Below, one piece after another: positions 1 to 8,573 of a stretch of DNA of 64,000 bases. The DNA comes from Chloroflexota bacterium (lineage in GTDB: Bacteria > Chloroflexota > Anaerolineae > Aggregatilineales > Phototrophicaceae), in NCBI GenBank assembly GCA_026707745.1, contig JAPOWG010000040.1, positions 55,770 to 119,769 of the forward strand, written 5' to 3'. The notes under the pieces were generated by a model. That model was not told the origin of the DNA. It worked only from the letters and a program-made list of their open reading frames with translations, and did not search any database. The position numbers were made by a program, and so were the translations under genes. Every line of letters begins with the position of its first letter. Position 1 is the stretch's first letter.

Positions 1-1
1 A

Positions 2-970
2 AAGCTCAACTACAACAGCCACCAGTTGCGGGGGCTGATTTACCGCGACCCGGACAGTTCCATGCGCAAATGGCTGCGACCGCCGTACAGCATTGATGGC
101 TACCGTCTCGATGTCGCCAATATGACCGGCAACTTCTGGCATACCCAGTGCGACAGCGAGGTCTGGCGGGACATGCGCGCGGCTATCAAAGAGGAGAATC
201 CGGGTGCGTATATGATGGGCGAATTCTTCCAGGACAGCAGCGCCCACCTGCAGGGCGATGAGTTGGACGCGTCGATGAACTACCAGGGATTCAACACGCC
301 CGTCCGTCGCTGGCTGGGCAAGGGCGATCACGGCGTTCCACAAAACGAGCCCTTCGGCGATCGCAATCCGCTGCCGACGGAATACCTGGCTTTGCAATGG
401 CGACAATACCTAACCGCCATTCCCTATGCCATCGCCCTGCAGCAATTCAACCAGATCGGCAGTCACGACATCAGCCGTCCCTTGCGCGTCGCGGATGGAG
501 ACCGCGACTTGCTCAAAGCCGGCACGGCGCTGCTGATGGGTTTCCCGGGTACACCTTGCATCTACTATGGCGACGAAATAGGTCTGGACGGTGGACACGA
601 TCCGGATAATCGCCGCTGCATGCCTTGGGATGAGCGTGAGTGGGATCAAGATTTGCGCGCTTTTCATCAAAAGCTGATTGGCATTCGCAAGCGATCTGAC
701 GCGCTCAAAAACGGCGGTTTCCAAGTCTTGCATGCGGAGGGCGATCTGATCGCGTTTCAGCGGCAATCCCTTGCGGAACAACTGATCGTGGTCGCCTTCC
801 GAGGCGCGGACGGCACGCCCGCCGTCAAGCTCGATATGGTTTTGGCCAACATCGCTGACGGCAGGACGCTTACTGACCTGCTCGGCGGCGAGCAATATGT
901 CGTCGAAGACGGCAGCTTGCGGCTGGAGGACCTTCGTCATGGCCAGACGCTCTTCCTGCGCGCGGATTAG
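2..970 (+). CDS. GH13 alpha-glucosidase/neopullulanase-like protein, C-terminal part
   Basis: This is the 3' part of a glycoside hydrolase family 13 enzyme that hydrolyses alpha-glucosidic bonds in maltodextrins; the frame is already open at the window edge. Three of the conserved GH13 regions are visible. Region II is DGYRLDVAN, with the catalytic Asp codon at 110-112. Region III is MMGEF, with the general-acid Glu at 221-223. Region IV is GSHD, with the Asp at 467-469. DGYRLDVAN followed by GSHD resembles the neopullulanase/maltogenic amylase/cyclomaltodextrinase group. The last roughly 100 residues look like the C-terminal beta domain. The true start lies upstream and cannot be seen, so the exact substrate is open. 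Confidence 0.9.
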   Translation, partial: KLNYNSHQLRGLIYRDPDSSMRKWLRPPYSIDGYRLDVANMTGNFWHTQCDSEVWRDMRAAIKEENPGAYMMGEFFQDSSAHLQGDELDASMNYQGFNTPVRRWLGKGDHGVPQNEPFGDRNPLPTEYLALQWRQYLTAIPYAIALQQFNQIGSHDISRPLRVADGDRDLLKAGTALLMGFPGTPCIYYGDEIGLDGGHDPDNRRCMPWDEREWDQDLRAFHQKLIGIRKRSDALKNGGFQVLHAEGDLIAFQRQSLAEQLIVVAFRGADGTPAVKLDMVLANIADGRTLTDLLGGEQYVVEDGSLRLEDLRHGQTLFLRAD

Positions 971-1054
971 CGAGCCAAACCGTCGGGCTGGAGCGCATTT
1001 TGCGAGCTTCACCCGATAAACTAGCGCAAACCCGTCTGTCGAGGATTGGGAACA

Positions 1055-1591
1055 ATGGATCAGCGCAGCGTCTTTTTTGAAGAATGGATCCGCAGCCTGC
1101 GTGAGCAATACAAGCACGTCGTGTGTCAAGATGATCGCGTGACCCTACCAACCTTGACCGCGGTGATGATTGATGTCGGATTCAGCGAAGACGAATTGGC
1201 GCAATTGCGTGTCGAAGCGACCATGCATGTCGACAAACTTGGCTCGGATCACGTGGCGGATATGGAGATTCTGGAACAAACACTGCCGCACGCGGCGGAA
1301 TGTCTTTGCCCGGTATGTACTCGAATTAACGAGCGACCTTCTGACGCCGACGATGAGCCTTTGCCGATTGACGCGGCACAAGAGACGGTTGGCCCTGGAA
1401 ACGTGTTCTCGGCCGCCGCGCCTGAAAACATCGAAACGAGCGAAACGAATGACGAACCCGCACCCCTGACCTTCGAAGACAGCCTGGCCGCGGGGGAAAC
1501 CGAAGCAAGTGACGATGAAGATGAAGACCCCGTCGATTCCGGCGATGACGACGAGGATATAGACAAGCCGCAGCAAATGAGTCTGTTTTAG
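1055..1591 (+). CDS. Unknown acidic protein with C-terminal sliding-clamp-like motif
   Basis: I do not recognise this 178-residue protein. The ATG at 1055 is preceded by GAGG about 11 bases upstream and is preferred to an upstream TTG at 1046. Residues 1-80 look folded and helical. A CLCPVC cluster follows (Cys 83, 85, 88), possibly metal-binding. From about residue 95 the chain is low-complexity and highly acidic (DDEDEDPVDSGDDDEDID). It ends exactly in QQMSLF, which fits the bacterial beta-clamp-binding pentapeptide consensus Q-L-(S/D)-L-F. A disordered acidic tail with a terminal clamp motif would suit a DNA replication or repair accessory, but that is inference. The gene lies 2 bases before tadA and is probably co-transcribed with it. 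Confidence 0.75.
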   Translation: MDQRSVFFEEWIRSLREQYKHVVCQDDRVTLPTLTAVMIDVGFSEDELAQLRVEATMHVDKLGSDHVADMEILEQTLPHAAECLCPVCTRINERPSDADDEPLPIDAAQETVGPGNVFSAAAPENIETSETNDEPAPLTFEDSLAAGETEASDDEDEDPVDSGDDDEDIDKPQQMSLF

Positions 1592-1593
1592 CC

Positions 1594-2067
1594 ATGCCGG
1601 TCACCGATGACGACCGCAAATGGATGCGCGTCGCCCTGCGCGAGGCGGAAAATGCTCTAGAGTCCGATGATGTGCCGATCGGCGCGATTGCCGTGCATAG
1701 GGGTCGGATCATCGGGCGTGGCTACAACCGCCGCGAAGCCGACCAAGACCCAACCGCCCATGCCGAGCTGATCGCTTTGAGGCAGGCGGCCGATGTCCTA
1801 GGCCAATGGCGGCTGGAGGACGTGACGCTGTATTGTACATTGGAACCATGCGCGATGTGCGCCGGCGCCCTGGTGTTGGCCCGCGTGCCGCGTCTGGTAT
1901 ATGCGGCTATCGATCCCAAAGCCGGCGCCGCCGGCAGCGTTATGGATGTCACGAGGCACCACCGACTCAACCATCACACGCAAGTCGAACATGGCGTTCT
2001 CGCGGAAGAGGCAGCTGAACTAATACGCAAGTTTTTCCGTAAGCTGCGCGCCCAGGGGCAAGCCTGA
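1594..2067 (+). CDS. tadA: tRNA-specific adenosine deaminase TadA
   Basis: It deaminates adenosine to inosine at the wobble position of tRNA-Arg(ACG). The 157 residues carry the zinc-dependent cytidine-deaminase fold: HAE at 56-58 (zinc His and catalytic Glu) and PCAMC at 85-89 (two zinc Cys). Length and spacing are normal for TadA. It starts 2 bases after the stop of the acidic protein, so the two are likely one transcript. The related nucleoside deaminases are the alternative, but the TLEPCAMCAGAL context favours TadA. Confidence 0.92.
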   Translation: MPVTDDDRKWMRVALREAENALESDDVPIGAIAVHRGRIIGRGYNRREADQDPTAHAELIALRQAADVLGQWRLEDVTLYCTLEPCAMCAGALVLARVPRLVYAAIDPKAGAAGSVMDVTRHHRLNHHTQVEHGVLAEEAAELIRKFFRKLRAQGQA

Positions 2068-2094
2068 CGCATCCGGTATAACAACAAAGATAGT

Positions 2095-2123
2095 GTTTTC
2101 TTTTTCTACGGGAAGTGTATACT
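2095..2123 (+). promoter_or_regulatory. Candidate promoter of tRNA-Ser
   Basis: A clear -10 TATACT lies at 2118-2123, 13 bases before the tRNA. The -35 region around 2095-2100 is weak. In the duplicated copy near 3770 the same -10 reads TCTACC, in step with the decay of that copy. Confidence 0.45.
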
Positions 2124-2136
2124 GGGGCGCTGCTCG

Positions 2137-2223
<87 letters not shown>

Positions 2224-2252
2224 ATAACGTTAAGCGCGCAATATGAATCCAA

Positions 2253-2285
2253 CGGGGCGAGTGCGAAAACTCGCCCCGACTTTTT
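2253..2285 (+). terminator. Intrinsic terminator after tRNA-Ser
   Basis: A perfect 10-bp stem (CGGGGCGAGT / ACTCGCCCCG) with loop GCGAAA is followed by GAC and five T. It ends the tRNA transcript. The opposite strand has no T tract, so it probably does not serve the converging gene. Confidence 0.85.
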
Positions 2286-2351
2286 CTGTTTATCTGAACC
2301 GCGTCTCTCATGCGACGAGAAGGCTACCTATTATGCGCTCGGCGGCTCTGG

Positions 2352-3401
2352 CTAGTTGCCCATTTGCATCAGCATAACAAGCGGCATGACGAAAGCGTCT
2401 TCGGGAATCTCGACGTCAACAGCTAGGTTGTGGTCGCGCAGGTCCACAACTAGGGAGAGCAACATTGACATGCTGTCAATGAAAGGATCGCCCATTGTGG
2501 CGCCGTCGAATGCTATGTCGATGTCAAAACTCATGCGATAGGTGTGATAGTCTTCCAGGCTAATTAACTCCAGGCCAGAAATCCGCATTGCGCTTAACAT
2601 TGACATCATGCTTTCTACAGACGCCTCGTCAAGAGGCGTGTCAGATCCGGCCATATGCATCATGTCTCGCATTTCGAAGTCTGCTGCGGCAGCCGCCATA
2701 TCGAAGTCGTACTCGAACACGGCAACGCTGATCCCATCCACTTCGCTGTCGGGAAGGCGAACGATCGACGTGTACTCTTCCAATATCGGTTCATTCGTGA
2801 CTGTAGCCAGATCAATAGCCGAACTGAACTCTTCCTCAGCCGCAAGTGAACTGAACAAGCCACTAATGTCAAAACCGAGCCAATCCATGCCGCCCATAGA
2901 TTCGCCCATCAAGCCTTCCAGCGTAGCCGCGTCCAGCAAATATACCCCGTCGCGCATACGCAGATTGAACGTCAAATTGCTCGTTTCGTCGTCTGTCGTG
3001 GAGGTGATGCTCAGCGAAACTTGGCCCTCAATCCCTTTGAAAACGCGCTCAAGTATGTCAACAAGAGCCTCGGCTGAAACATCGCTGTCAACATCTGACC
3101 AGTCATCGAATGCTTCCGTGTCGGCCGCCAATTTTCCAGTACCGGTGACAACGACATTCGTTTCCTCGGTTGGCATCCCTTGAAAACTGACGCTGATATC
3201 AGCCTTCGCTGTCATCTCGAACGCCACCGATGTGTTTTGATTTCCCAAGGCCTCGTTCAAGGCCAGGATCTCGCAGTCCTCCGGCGACAATGTTGAGCAA
3301 TAGACCGCGCTTTCATCATCGGTTTGCGCACTGGCGATGGCCAGTGGAAACAGTAACAGCGCAAAGACAAGCGCTGCTTTCAGTTTCTCGGTCAACATCA
3401 T
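2352..3401 (-). CDS. Secreted protein of unknown function, duplicate copy A
   Basis: I do not recognise the family. The 349-residue product begins with a signal peptide (MMLTEKLKAALVFALLLFPLAIASAQ), so it is exported. The rest alternates predicted beta strands and helices and includes two Met-rich stretches (MRDMMHMAG, MGESMGGMDW). The arrangement is loosely like the LolA/LprG-type lipid-binding fold, but this is only a guess. It ends in PEDAFVMPLVMLMQMGN. A paralog with the same ending lies at 3940-5007. Both belong to a tandem duplication and are probably active, since each frame is intact. Confidence 0.8.
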   Translation of the reverse strand: MMLTEKLKAALVFALLLFPLAIASAQTDDESAVYCSTLSPEDCEILALNEALGNQNTSVAFEMTAKADISVSFQGMPTEETNVVVTGTGKLAADTEAFDDWSDVDSDVSAEALVDILERVFKGIEGQVSLSITSTTDDETSNLTFNLRMRDGVYLLDAATLEGLMGESMGGMDWLGFDISGLFSSLAAEEEFSSAIDLATVTNEPILEEYTSIVRLPDSEVDGISVAVFEYDFDMAAAAADFEMRDMMHMAGSDTPLDEASVESMMSMLSAMRISGLELISLEDYHTYRMSFDIDIAFDGATMGDPFIDSMSMLLSLVVDLRDHNLAVDVEIPEDAFVMPLVMLMQMGN

Positions 3402-3611
3402 GTGTCCCTCATCTCCACACTTTATGTAAGCTTCAAATATACCTCATTGATTAGTTTACAGTTCCCCCGGATTATTGAGGTCTCTTGGTTTACGCCGGGC
3501 GACAGCATCAAGTTTGGATTGAATATGAAGACTACACGCTCACATTAGCGCCATAGCCATCGCCTGCTGCGCTTCGGGTTCGTTACGTCGATATTTGGCA
3601 ATCAGGGCAGA

Positions 3612-3735
3612 ATGAAGATGATTGCCGTATTTGGCAGTTCCCAAGCCCGTCCAGAAAACCACCTGAACGATACAGCGGTCGATATCGGCGCCGGGCTCGC
3701 GCAAGCGGCTTACAAGATCATGACCAGTGAATATA
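3612..3735 (+). pseudogene. Truncated 5' fragment of the LOG-family gene
   Basis: From its ATG this segment matches the start of the intact gene at 5221 at roughly 80% of bases (MKMIAVFGSSQARP against MKTITVFGSSQVRP). It then stops abruptly after about 41 codons and runs into a copy of the sequence upstream of tRNA-Ser. The -10 TATACT of the intact gene has become TGCGCT here. The reading frame happens to stay open to 3845 through the dead tRNA, but that part is not homologous coding sequence. Confidence 0.88.
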
Positions 3736-3785
3736 AAGATGATGTTTTCATTTTCTGCGGGAAGAGTCTACCGGGGCGCTGCTCG

Positions 3786-3871
3786 GGAGAGGGCCAGAGT
3801 GGACGATTGGGACTGTCGCCAAAACAGTTGTACACTCTGGAGTAGCGCAGGTTCGAATCCCACCCGCCCTG
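3786..3871 (+). pseudogene. Decayed tRNA-Ser copy
   Basis: It aligns end to end with tRNA-Ser(CGA) at 2137-2223 but is broken. T8 is deleted. The anticodon loop has lost U33 (CGCCAAA in place of CTCGAAA). The T stem has two mismatches. The 3' acceptor strand is CCGCCCT against GGAGAGG. Its -10 element is also lost. It marks the second unit of the tandem duplication. Confidence 0.9.
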
Positions 3872-3900
3872 ATAATGCTAAGCGCTCGACATAAATCCAA

Positions 3901-3933
3901 CGGGGCGAGTGCGAAACCTCGCCCCGACTTATT
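3901..3933 (+). terminator. Duplicated terminator, partly decayed
   Basis: This is a copy of the hairpin at 2253-2285. The stem is now 9 bp (CGGGGCGAG / CTCGCCCCG) and the T tract is interrupted (ACTTATTCT). With the dead tRNA upstream it is probably a relic. Confidence 0.55.
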
Positions 3934-3939
3934 CTCTAG

Positions 3940-5007
3940 CTAGTTGCCCATTTGCATCAGCATGGCAAGCGGCATGACGAATGCGTCTTCTGGAATCTCG
4001 ACCACCACCGGTTCATTGAAGTTGCTTTGGTCCAGGGTCATCGACAGCGACAAAACCCTGTCGACCGCGCCTTGCCCATCGTCCTCGGCATCACTGCTGC
4101 CCATTTCCATTGTGAGCGCCGTGCGGTAGGTATAATGGTCGTCGATGCCAATATACTGCCACATGATCAGCTCTGTTTCGGCCAAGGCCTCCCGTGTCAT
4201 CGCAACTTCAGCTGGATTCATCAAACCCTGTGGATCGTAAAGTCCAACGACCAAATCGGTCAGCAGTCCCATATCTACCGAGCTCTCGAACACAGCGACC
4301 GCTACCCCGTTGATTTCGCTATCGGCCAAACGCGTGACTGAGGTAGCTGCCTCTTCAACCGCTTGTATGTCGCTTGCATCTGTCCCCATATCTTCCATCA
4401 GACCAAGCGCCTCGGTCATGCTCGGATCTGAAGCCACGAGCGTCATAATGCCGTTGGCGTCCAAACCAAACCAGTCTACGCCTTGCATGGGCTGTCCCAT
4501 GAGATCTTCCAGCGCGCCGGCATCCAGCACAAAGATGCCGTCCCTCATCAGCAAATGCATCTCGACGTCTATTGTTTCGCCTTCCGCCACCAAGTGAAGA
4601 TCCAGTGTGACGTCGCCTGTGAGCTCGGCTATGAAGGAATCCAGTACGGTAATTGTGTCTTGCGACAACAACTGGCTCGGCGATTCCTCAATTTGATCCT
4701 CCAAATCCACAATCGCGGCCAGGATCGCGGGATCGACAGCCAGGCTGCCCTGCGCGTCAAGTGACATGTTCATTGCGGTCCGGTCATTGACGGCATCTCC
4801 TTCCGGCACATCTATCAACATGGACACGCTAAACGACATGGCCCCAACGGATTCCATTGCCGTAAGATTGTCTTTGAGAATCTGACAATCGGACTCCGCA
4901 AGATCGCCGCAAATTACATCGTCTGCATTGTCCGCGTTCGCGACAACTGCAGCCAAAGGCACAATAACCGCGATCACCAGCGCTATGTAAATCCATCTTG
5001 TGAACAT
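3940..5007 (-). CDS. Secreted protein of unknown function, duplicate copy B
   Basis: This is a paralog of the gene at 2352-3401 and its family is likewise unrecognised. The start at 5007 (MFTRWIYIALVIAVIV) is chosen because AAAGGAGAG precedes it at ideal spacing; an upstream ATG pair at 5055 lacks this. The 355-residue product has a signal peptide ending near VVANA. It shares with copy A the motif LMRDGIFVLDAGALEDLMGQPMQGVDW (here split: LMRDGI, DLMGQPMQGVDW) and the C-terminal PEDAFVMPLAMLMQMGN. The two copies differ at many positions, so the duplication is old or both have diverged under selection. Confidence 0.82.
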   Translation of the reverse strand: MFTRWIYIALVIAVIVPLAAVVANADNADDVICGDLAESDCQILKDNLTAMESVGAMSFSVSMLIDVPEGDAVNDRTAMNMSLDAQGSLAVDPAILAAIVDLEDQIEESPSQLLSQDTITVLDSFIAELTGDVTLDLHLVAEGETIDVEMHLLMRDGIFVLDAGALEDLMGQPMQGVDWFGLDANGIMTLVASDPSMTEALGLMEDMGTDASDIQAVEEAATSVTRLADSEINGVAVAVFESSVDMGLLTDLVVGLYDPQGLMNPAEVAMTREALAETELIMWQYIGIDDHYTYRTALTMEMGSSDAEDDGQGAVDRVLSLSMTLDQSNFNEPVVVEIPEDAFVMPLAMLMQMGN

Positions 5008-5220
5008 TCTCTCTCCTTTATCAACCCGTCGGTCCACAGCCTTACTATACATCACAACGACAGCAAGTTTCCCCCCTAATTCTCAGGGGTATCTCTAGCT
5101 ACGACATCTAGACGATATATGTTGCATTAGAAAACCGCTCATACAAGTGAACATTAGCGCCCGTGCCGATGTCTGCTATACTCGAATCTTGTTCCGACCG
5201 TAACTCGCGAACGAGGAAGA

Positions 5221-5754
5221 ATGAAGACGATCACCGTCTTTGGCAGTTCCCAAGTCCGGCCAATCGACCCCCTGTATGATACAGCGGTCGAAATCGGCGC
5301 TGGGCTCGCGCAAGCCGGTTACAATGTCATGACCGGCGGATACTATGGCATGATGGAAGCGGTCAGCAAAGGCGCGCGCCAAGCCGACGGGCACGTGGTC
5401 GGCGTGACCACAGATCAGATCGGCAAGCGCTATGATCTGCAGCCAAACACCTACAACTGCGAAATCGTGCACTTTGAGGACCTGCGCGATCGCCTCTCGT
5501 ACATGGTCGAAAACGCCGATGCCTATTTGGCAATGCCCGGTGGCACCGGCACCTTGCACGAGATCGCCGAGACTTGGGAATTGATGCGCATCGGCGGCAT
5601 CCCGGACCGACCCTTCATTTGCTTTGGCGGCCTCTGGCAAGACATCATTGGAGCGCTGCAGGCAAGCCCTTACCTCGGCGCCGGTTACCAGGGCATGATT
5701 ACTATCGCGCACACAACGCAAGAGGTATTGTCGCATCTCAATGGTCAACGGTAG
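5221..5754 (+). CDS. LOG-family (TIGR00725-like) nucleotide phosphoribohydrolase-like protein
   Basis: The 177-residue protein has the Rossmann-like fold of the LOG/'lysine decarboxylase' family, several members of which cleave N-glycosidic bonds of nucleoside monophosphates. The signature PGGTGTLHE lies at residues 106-114, and GGYYGMMEAVSKGA (39-52) matches the family's nucleotide-binding loop. The substrate cannot be told from sequence. The start ATG has AGGAAG just upstream, and a TATACT -10-like element is at 5177-5182. A truncated copy is at 3612. Confidence 0.85.
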   Translation: MKTITVFGSSQVRPIDPLYDTAVEIGAGLAQAGYNVMTGGYYGMMEAVSKGARQADGHVVGVTTDQIGKRYDLQPNTYNCEIVHFEDLRDRLSYMVENADAYLAMPGGTGTLHEIAETWELMRIGGIPDRPFICFGGLWQDIIGALQASPYLGAGYQGMITIAHTTQEVLSHLNGQR

Positions 5755-5938
5755 CGCGCTCATGGCAACACGCGGAAGTAACGAAATGAAAAGGGCCTCG
5801 CCGCTGCCAAGGCGACGGGAAGAGGACGCGCTTTCCAAGCGCAGCCCACTGTCGCCGTTCGCAGGTTGTCATCACGGCGCGGGAGGCAATGTCATCCGCC
5901 TGTTGGGCGATATGACATTCACAAACTCATTTCGCCTG

Positions 5939-7225
5939 ATGCCAGTGGGGGGAATCACCCCGAAAACAGCGCGGACCATGCTGGCTTTGGCCGCGCTTCT
6001 ACTTTGTTTATCGTATTTGACCGAAACTCATGTAAATGCGCAAGAGAATCCCCCTTCCCAGGTTGACGCGCGGGAACAGCCGCTACAGGCCTGGTTGCCG
6101 GTTCCGCTGATATCCGACGAATCCGGCGTCGCTTTCGCGCTCTTGCAAGAACACACAAGCGTCTTCTCCTCCAACAACAACATAGACGTCGAATACCGCA
6201 TCAAGAATGTTGGTGTGACCGGCGGAATCATGTCGTCCATTCGGTCCGCAAGCGAGGTAGCCCCTGGGGCTCTGCCGGATGTCGCTCTCATCCGTCGGCG
6301 CGACTTCACCCCGACACAGGCGCGGCAGTATCTGTACTCTATGGAGACGCTGTTCTCGTCGGCCTTAATTAGCGACCTGGGGATCGCGCTGGAATTCGGC
6401 CAGATCCCGCAGGACGGCGGCATGGCTCTTTATGGTTTGCCGTATTTCTTTGAAGTATTGCACGCCGTCTCTACTCAGCCGCTGGCCGATGCAGCGCTTG
6501 GCGTCCGTTTCGACGATGTGCTTTCTCACGGCGCTACGCTGCTTTTCCCTGCGGCGCGCAGCACCGGCTTGAACCAAACGTTTTATCTTCAATATCTGGC
6601 CGCGGGCGGTTCCGCTTCCCGCAACGATGTCGTCGCAATTGATGAAGGCGCGCTTTTTGCCGTTTTGGAATTCTACGAGCAACTTGTGAATCAAGAGCTG
6701 ATTCCGGTCGACGTACTCAGCTATCAGGCGCCTGCCGATTATCGGCCGGAATTTCTTAGCAACTCAGATCCGGCGAAGGTCGCCGTATTTGCTTCAAGTG
6801 AATATTTGTCGATGCTGGACCAGCATGACATAGAATTGTTCCCATCCAACATACCGACTGCCAATGGTGAAAGCCTGGCGACGCGCGATGGCTGGCTCTG
6901 GGTAATCATCACGCCCGATCAAACGCGCCAGACGCTCTCGGCTCGTTTTCTGGAATGGATGACCGAGCCTGCGTTCCACGCCGAATTCGCAAAGGCGCTG
7001 TATCAACTGCCCACGCAGCCCGCAATATTGCGGGAAAGTTTGCCGGAAAACGTCGATCACCAATTCTTTGAAGACCTCTTGTACAAGGGTATCCTGCCAC
7101 TGCCGGAAAGCGAGGGCGGCTCCGCCCCGCGGATTATGCAAGAGGCTTTGGCCCAGGTCTTGCATGGCGAAGCCAGCGCCGCCTCCGCAACACGACAAGT
7201 AATGAACCAGTTCGGCGGCCGTTAA
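5939..7225 (+). CDS. Extracellular solute-binding protein, ABC transporter family 1-like
   Basis: The frame is open from 5741, but the first 66 codons are Arg-rich and unlike a signal sequence. The start at 5939 (MPVGGITPKTARTMLALAALLLCLSY, cut after HVNA) gives a normal signal peptide; 5978 is an alternative, and none has a strong ribosome site. The mature part resembles type 1 periplasmic sugar-binding proteins: ALPDVALIRRRDF early, LYGLPYFFEV in the middle and RDGWLWVI followed by a hinge-like helix later. No permease genes are adjacent, so it may serve distant transporter genes or have another extracytoplasmic role. Its stop shares the bases TTAA with the stop of the converging gene. Confidence 0.7.
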   Translation: MPVGGITPKTARTMLALAALLLCLSYLTETHVNAQENPPSQVDAREQPLQAWLPVPLISDESGVAFALLQEHTSVFSSNNNIDVEYRIKNVGVTGGIMSSIRSASEVAPGALPDVALIRRRDFTPTQARQYLYSMETLFSSALISDLGIALEFGQIPQDGGMALYGLPYFFEVLHAVSTQPLADAALGVRFDDVLSHGATLLFPAARSTGLNQTFYLQYLAAGGSASRNDVVAIDEGALFAVLEFYEQLVNQELIPVDVLSYQAPADYRPEFLSNSDPAKVAVFASSEYLSMLDQHDIELFPSNIPTANGESLATRDGWLWVIITPDQTRQTLSARFLEWMTEPAFHAEFAKALYQLPTQPAILRESLPENVDHQFFEDLLYKGILPLPESEGGSAPRIMQEALAQVLHGEASAASATRQVMNQFGGR

Positions 7226-8364
7226 GGGAGGAGCGCCTTCTGATAGAATCGGTGGGTCTTGTAGATTTTGCTGCCCAAATTGACGCTGATGCCAATCAGC
7301 GGATTTGTCTCCAGAATCCAGCCGGAATCCAGATAGTCATATTGCGAAGGCAACAGCGCCTTCATCAAAGCCAGAAACATCGCCAACTCGACGCCTCTAT
7401 TGCGGTATTCTTTTTTGACGCCCATCAAGGGCATGCGCACGCCGCGGATCGACTTTCGGATCTTCCAGTGCCAAGCCACCTGCGCCATCGTCAAAACTTC
7501 CGGCACGCCCGGCCGCGGATAGGCGCGATGTAACGGCTCGTTGAAATTGGGAATCGAGAGAGCAAAGCCGACCGGCTCGCCGGCGATTTCGGCGAAGCAT
7601 GCCAGGTTCGGCTCTACCAGCATCCCCAAGTCGTCTACCAAGGCTTGCAATTCGGCCTCGTTCATGGGGATGAATCCCCAATTCTGTTCCCAGGCGGCAT
7701 TGTATATTTCCTGAAAGCGCTTGAATTCGGTTTTCCTGTCACGCCCGTTAAACTTGCGCACGCTAATATTGCTGCGCTTGGCCGCGCGGCCAACCAACCG
7801 TTCCAGGCGAGTCAAGGTATCGTTGGCTTCGATCAAGTCGCGATCCATGTACAAGCAGTGGACATCCATCACCTTGTCGAATCCCGCAGACTCTACCAGT
7901 CCCTGATAGAAAGGCGGGTTATAGGGCATCATGATCACGGGACGGGAAAAGTTGTCGATGAGCAATCCACATTCCTCGTTGGTTGTAAATGTCGCGGGTC
8001 CCCGTATGGCTGCGGCGCCCCTTCCCTTCACCCACTCGCACGCGACTTCGAGCAGAGCGTGGGCGACCTCCGGCTCGTTGACCGTCTCGAACATGCCAAA
8101 GAAACCGATATTCTCGTCCTGGTAACGATTGTGCTCGTGGTTGATGAATGCGACAACCGTCCCCAGCATATCGTCGCCTCGCCAAGCCGCGAAATATTCG
8201 CCCTCCATGTATTGCCAGGCAGGATGTTTGGCTTTGTCCAGCAGTTGGCGCCTCATGGAAAGCAACGGCGGCACCCAATTCGGGTCTTCCGCGTAAACTC
8301 GCCAGGGAAAACGAAAGAAATCTTCAAATTCTCGTCGGTTGGCTAGAGGTCGAATCTCGATCAA
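7222..8364 (-). CDS. GNAT-fold acyltransferase-like protein (YghO-like)
   Basis: The 380-residue protein resembles the YghO-type group of large GNAT-like proteins of unknown substrate. It opens with IRPLANRREFEDFFRFPWRVYAEDPNW (seen as FRFPWRVY and DPNWVPP), and has RGPATFT and NEECGLLIDNF in the middle and a second half ending in a GNAT-like core (VKKEYRNRGVELAMFLALMKA). The only available start is TTG at 8364, with a weak GAAGA upstream. Its last codons overlap the converging solute-binding gene by 4 bases. Confidence 0.65.
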   Translation of the reverse strand: MIEIRPLANRREFEDFFRFPWRVYAEDPNWVPPLLSMRRQLLDKAKHPAWQYMEGEYFAAWRGDDMLGTVVAFINHEHNRYQDENIGFFGMFETVNEPEVAHALLEVACEWVKGRGAAAIRGPATFTTNEECGLLIDNFSRPVIMMPYNPPFYQGLVESAGFDKVMDVHCLYMDRDLIEANDTLTRLERLVGRAAKRSNISVRKFNGRDRKTEFKRFQEIYNAAWEQNWGFIPMNEAELQALVDDLGMLVEPNLACFAEIAGEPVGFALSIPNFNEPLHRAYPRPGVPEVLTMAQVAWHWKIRKSIRGVRMPLMGVKKEYRNRGVELAMFLALMKALLPSQYDYLDSGWILETNPLIGISVNLGSKIYKTHRFYQKALLP

Positions 8365-8423
8365 AGGGAGTCTTCACCTTCATGAATTGCGCAAAGAACT
8401 GATTCTACCTGCGGGAATATATC

Positions 8424-8452
8424 TTGACAGTCGAGTTCGTGTTTGATATTAT
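8424..8452 (+). promoter_or_regulatory. Sigma70-type promoter of tRNA-Asn
   Basis: TTGACA at 8424-8429 and TATTAT at 8447-8452 are separated by exactly 17 bases, and the tRNA begins 14 bases later. It is one of the best matches to the housekeeping consensus in the window. Confidence 0.88.
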
Positions 8453-8465
8453 ACCGCATCATCAT

Positions 8466-8538
8466 TCCGTAGTAGCTCAATTGGCAGAGCAATCGGCTGT
8501 TAACCGATCGGTTCTTGGTTCAAGTCCAAGCTACGGAG
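8466..8538 (+). tRNA. tRNA-Asn(GTT)
   Basis: This 73-nt tRNA has acceptor TCCGTAG/CTACGGA and anticodon loop CTGTTAA (anticodon GTT). The D arm contains AGCTCAATTGGCAGAGC and the T arm is CTTGG-TTCAAGT-CCAAG. CCA is not encoded. It has its own promoter and terminator. Confidence 0.96.
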
Positions 8539-8546
8539 CATCAGAG

Positions 8547-8573
8547 GCCCCGACCCAGGGGCATTTTCATTTT
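8547..8573 (+). terminator. Intrinsic terminator of tRNA-Asn
   Basis: The stem GCCCC-GACCCA-GGGGC is followed by ATTTTCATTTT. The T-rich tail runs into the last codons of coaX on the other strand. Confidence 0.75.

Noticed and set aside
410..1129. A 239-codon minus-strand frame
   Set aside because: It is the shadow of the GH13 gene, whose catalytic motifs are plain on the plus strand.
3612..3845. A 77-codon frame as a complete gene
   Set aside because: Only the first 41 codons match the LOG gene; the rest reads through copied tRNA sequence. It is a truncated relic.
5741..5938. Upstream extension of the solute-binding protein
   Set aside because: These 66 codons are Arg-rich, overlap the end of the LOG gene and would bury the signal peptide.
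7222..7225. Overlapping stops at TTAA as a regulatory feature
   Set aside because: Convergent genes sharing a palindromic stop are common and need no special explanation.
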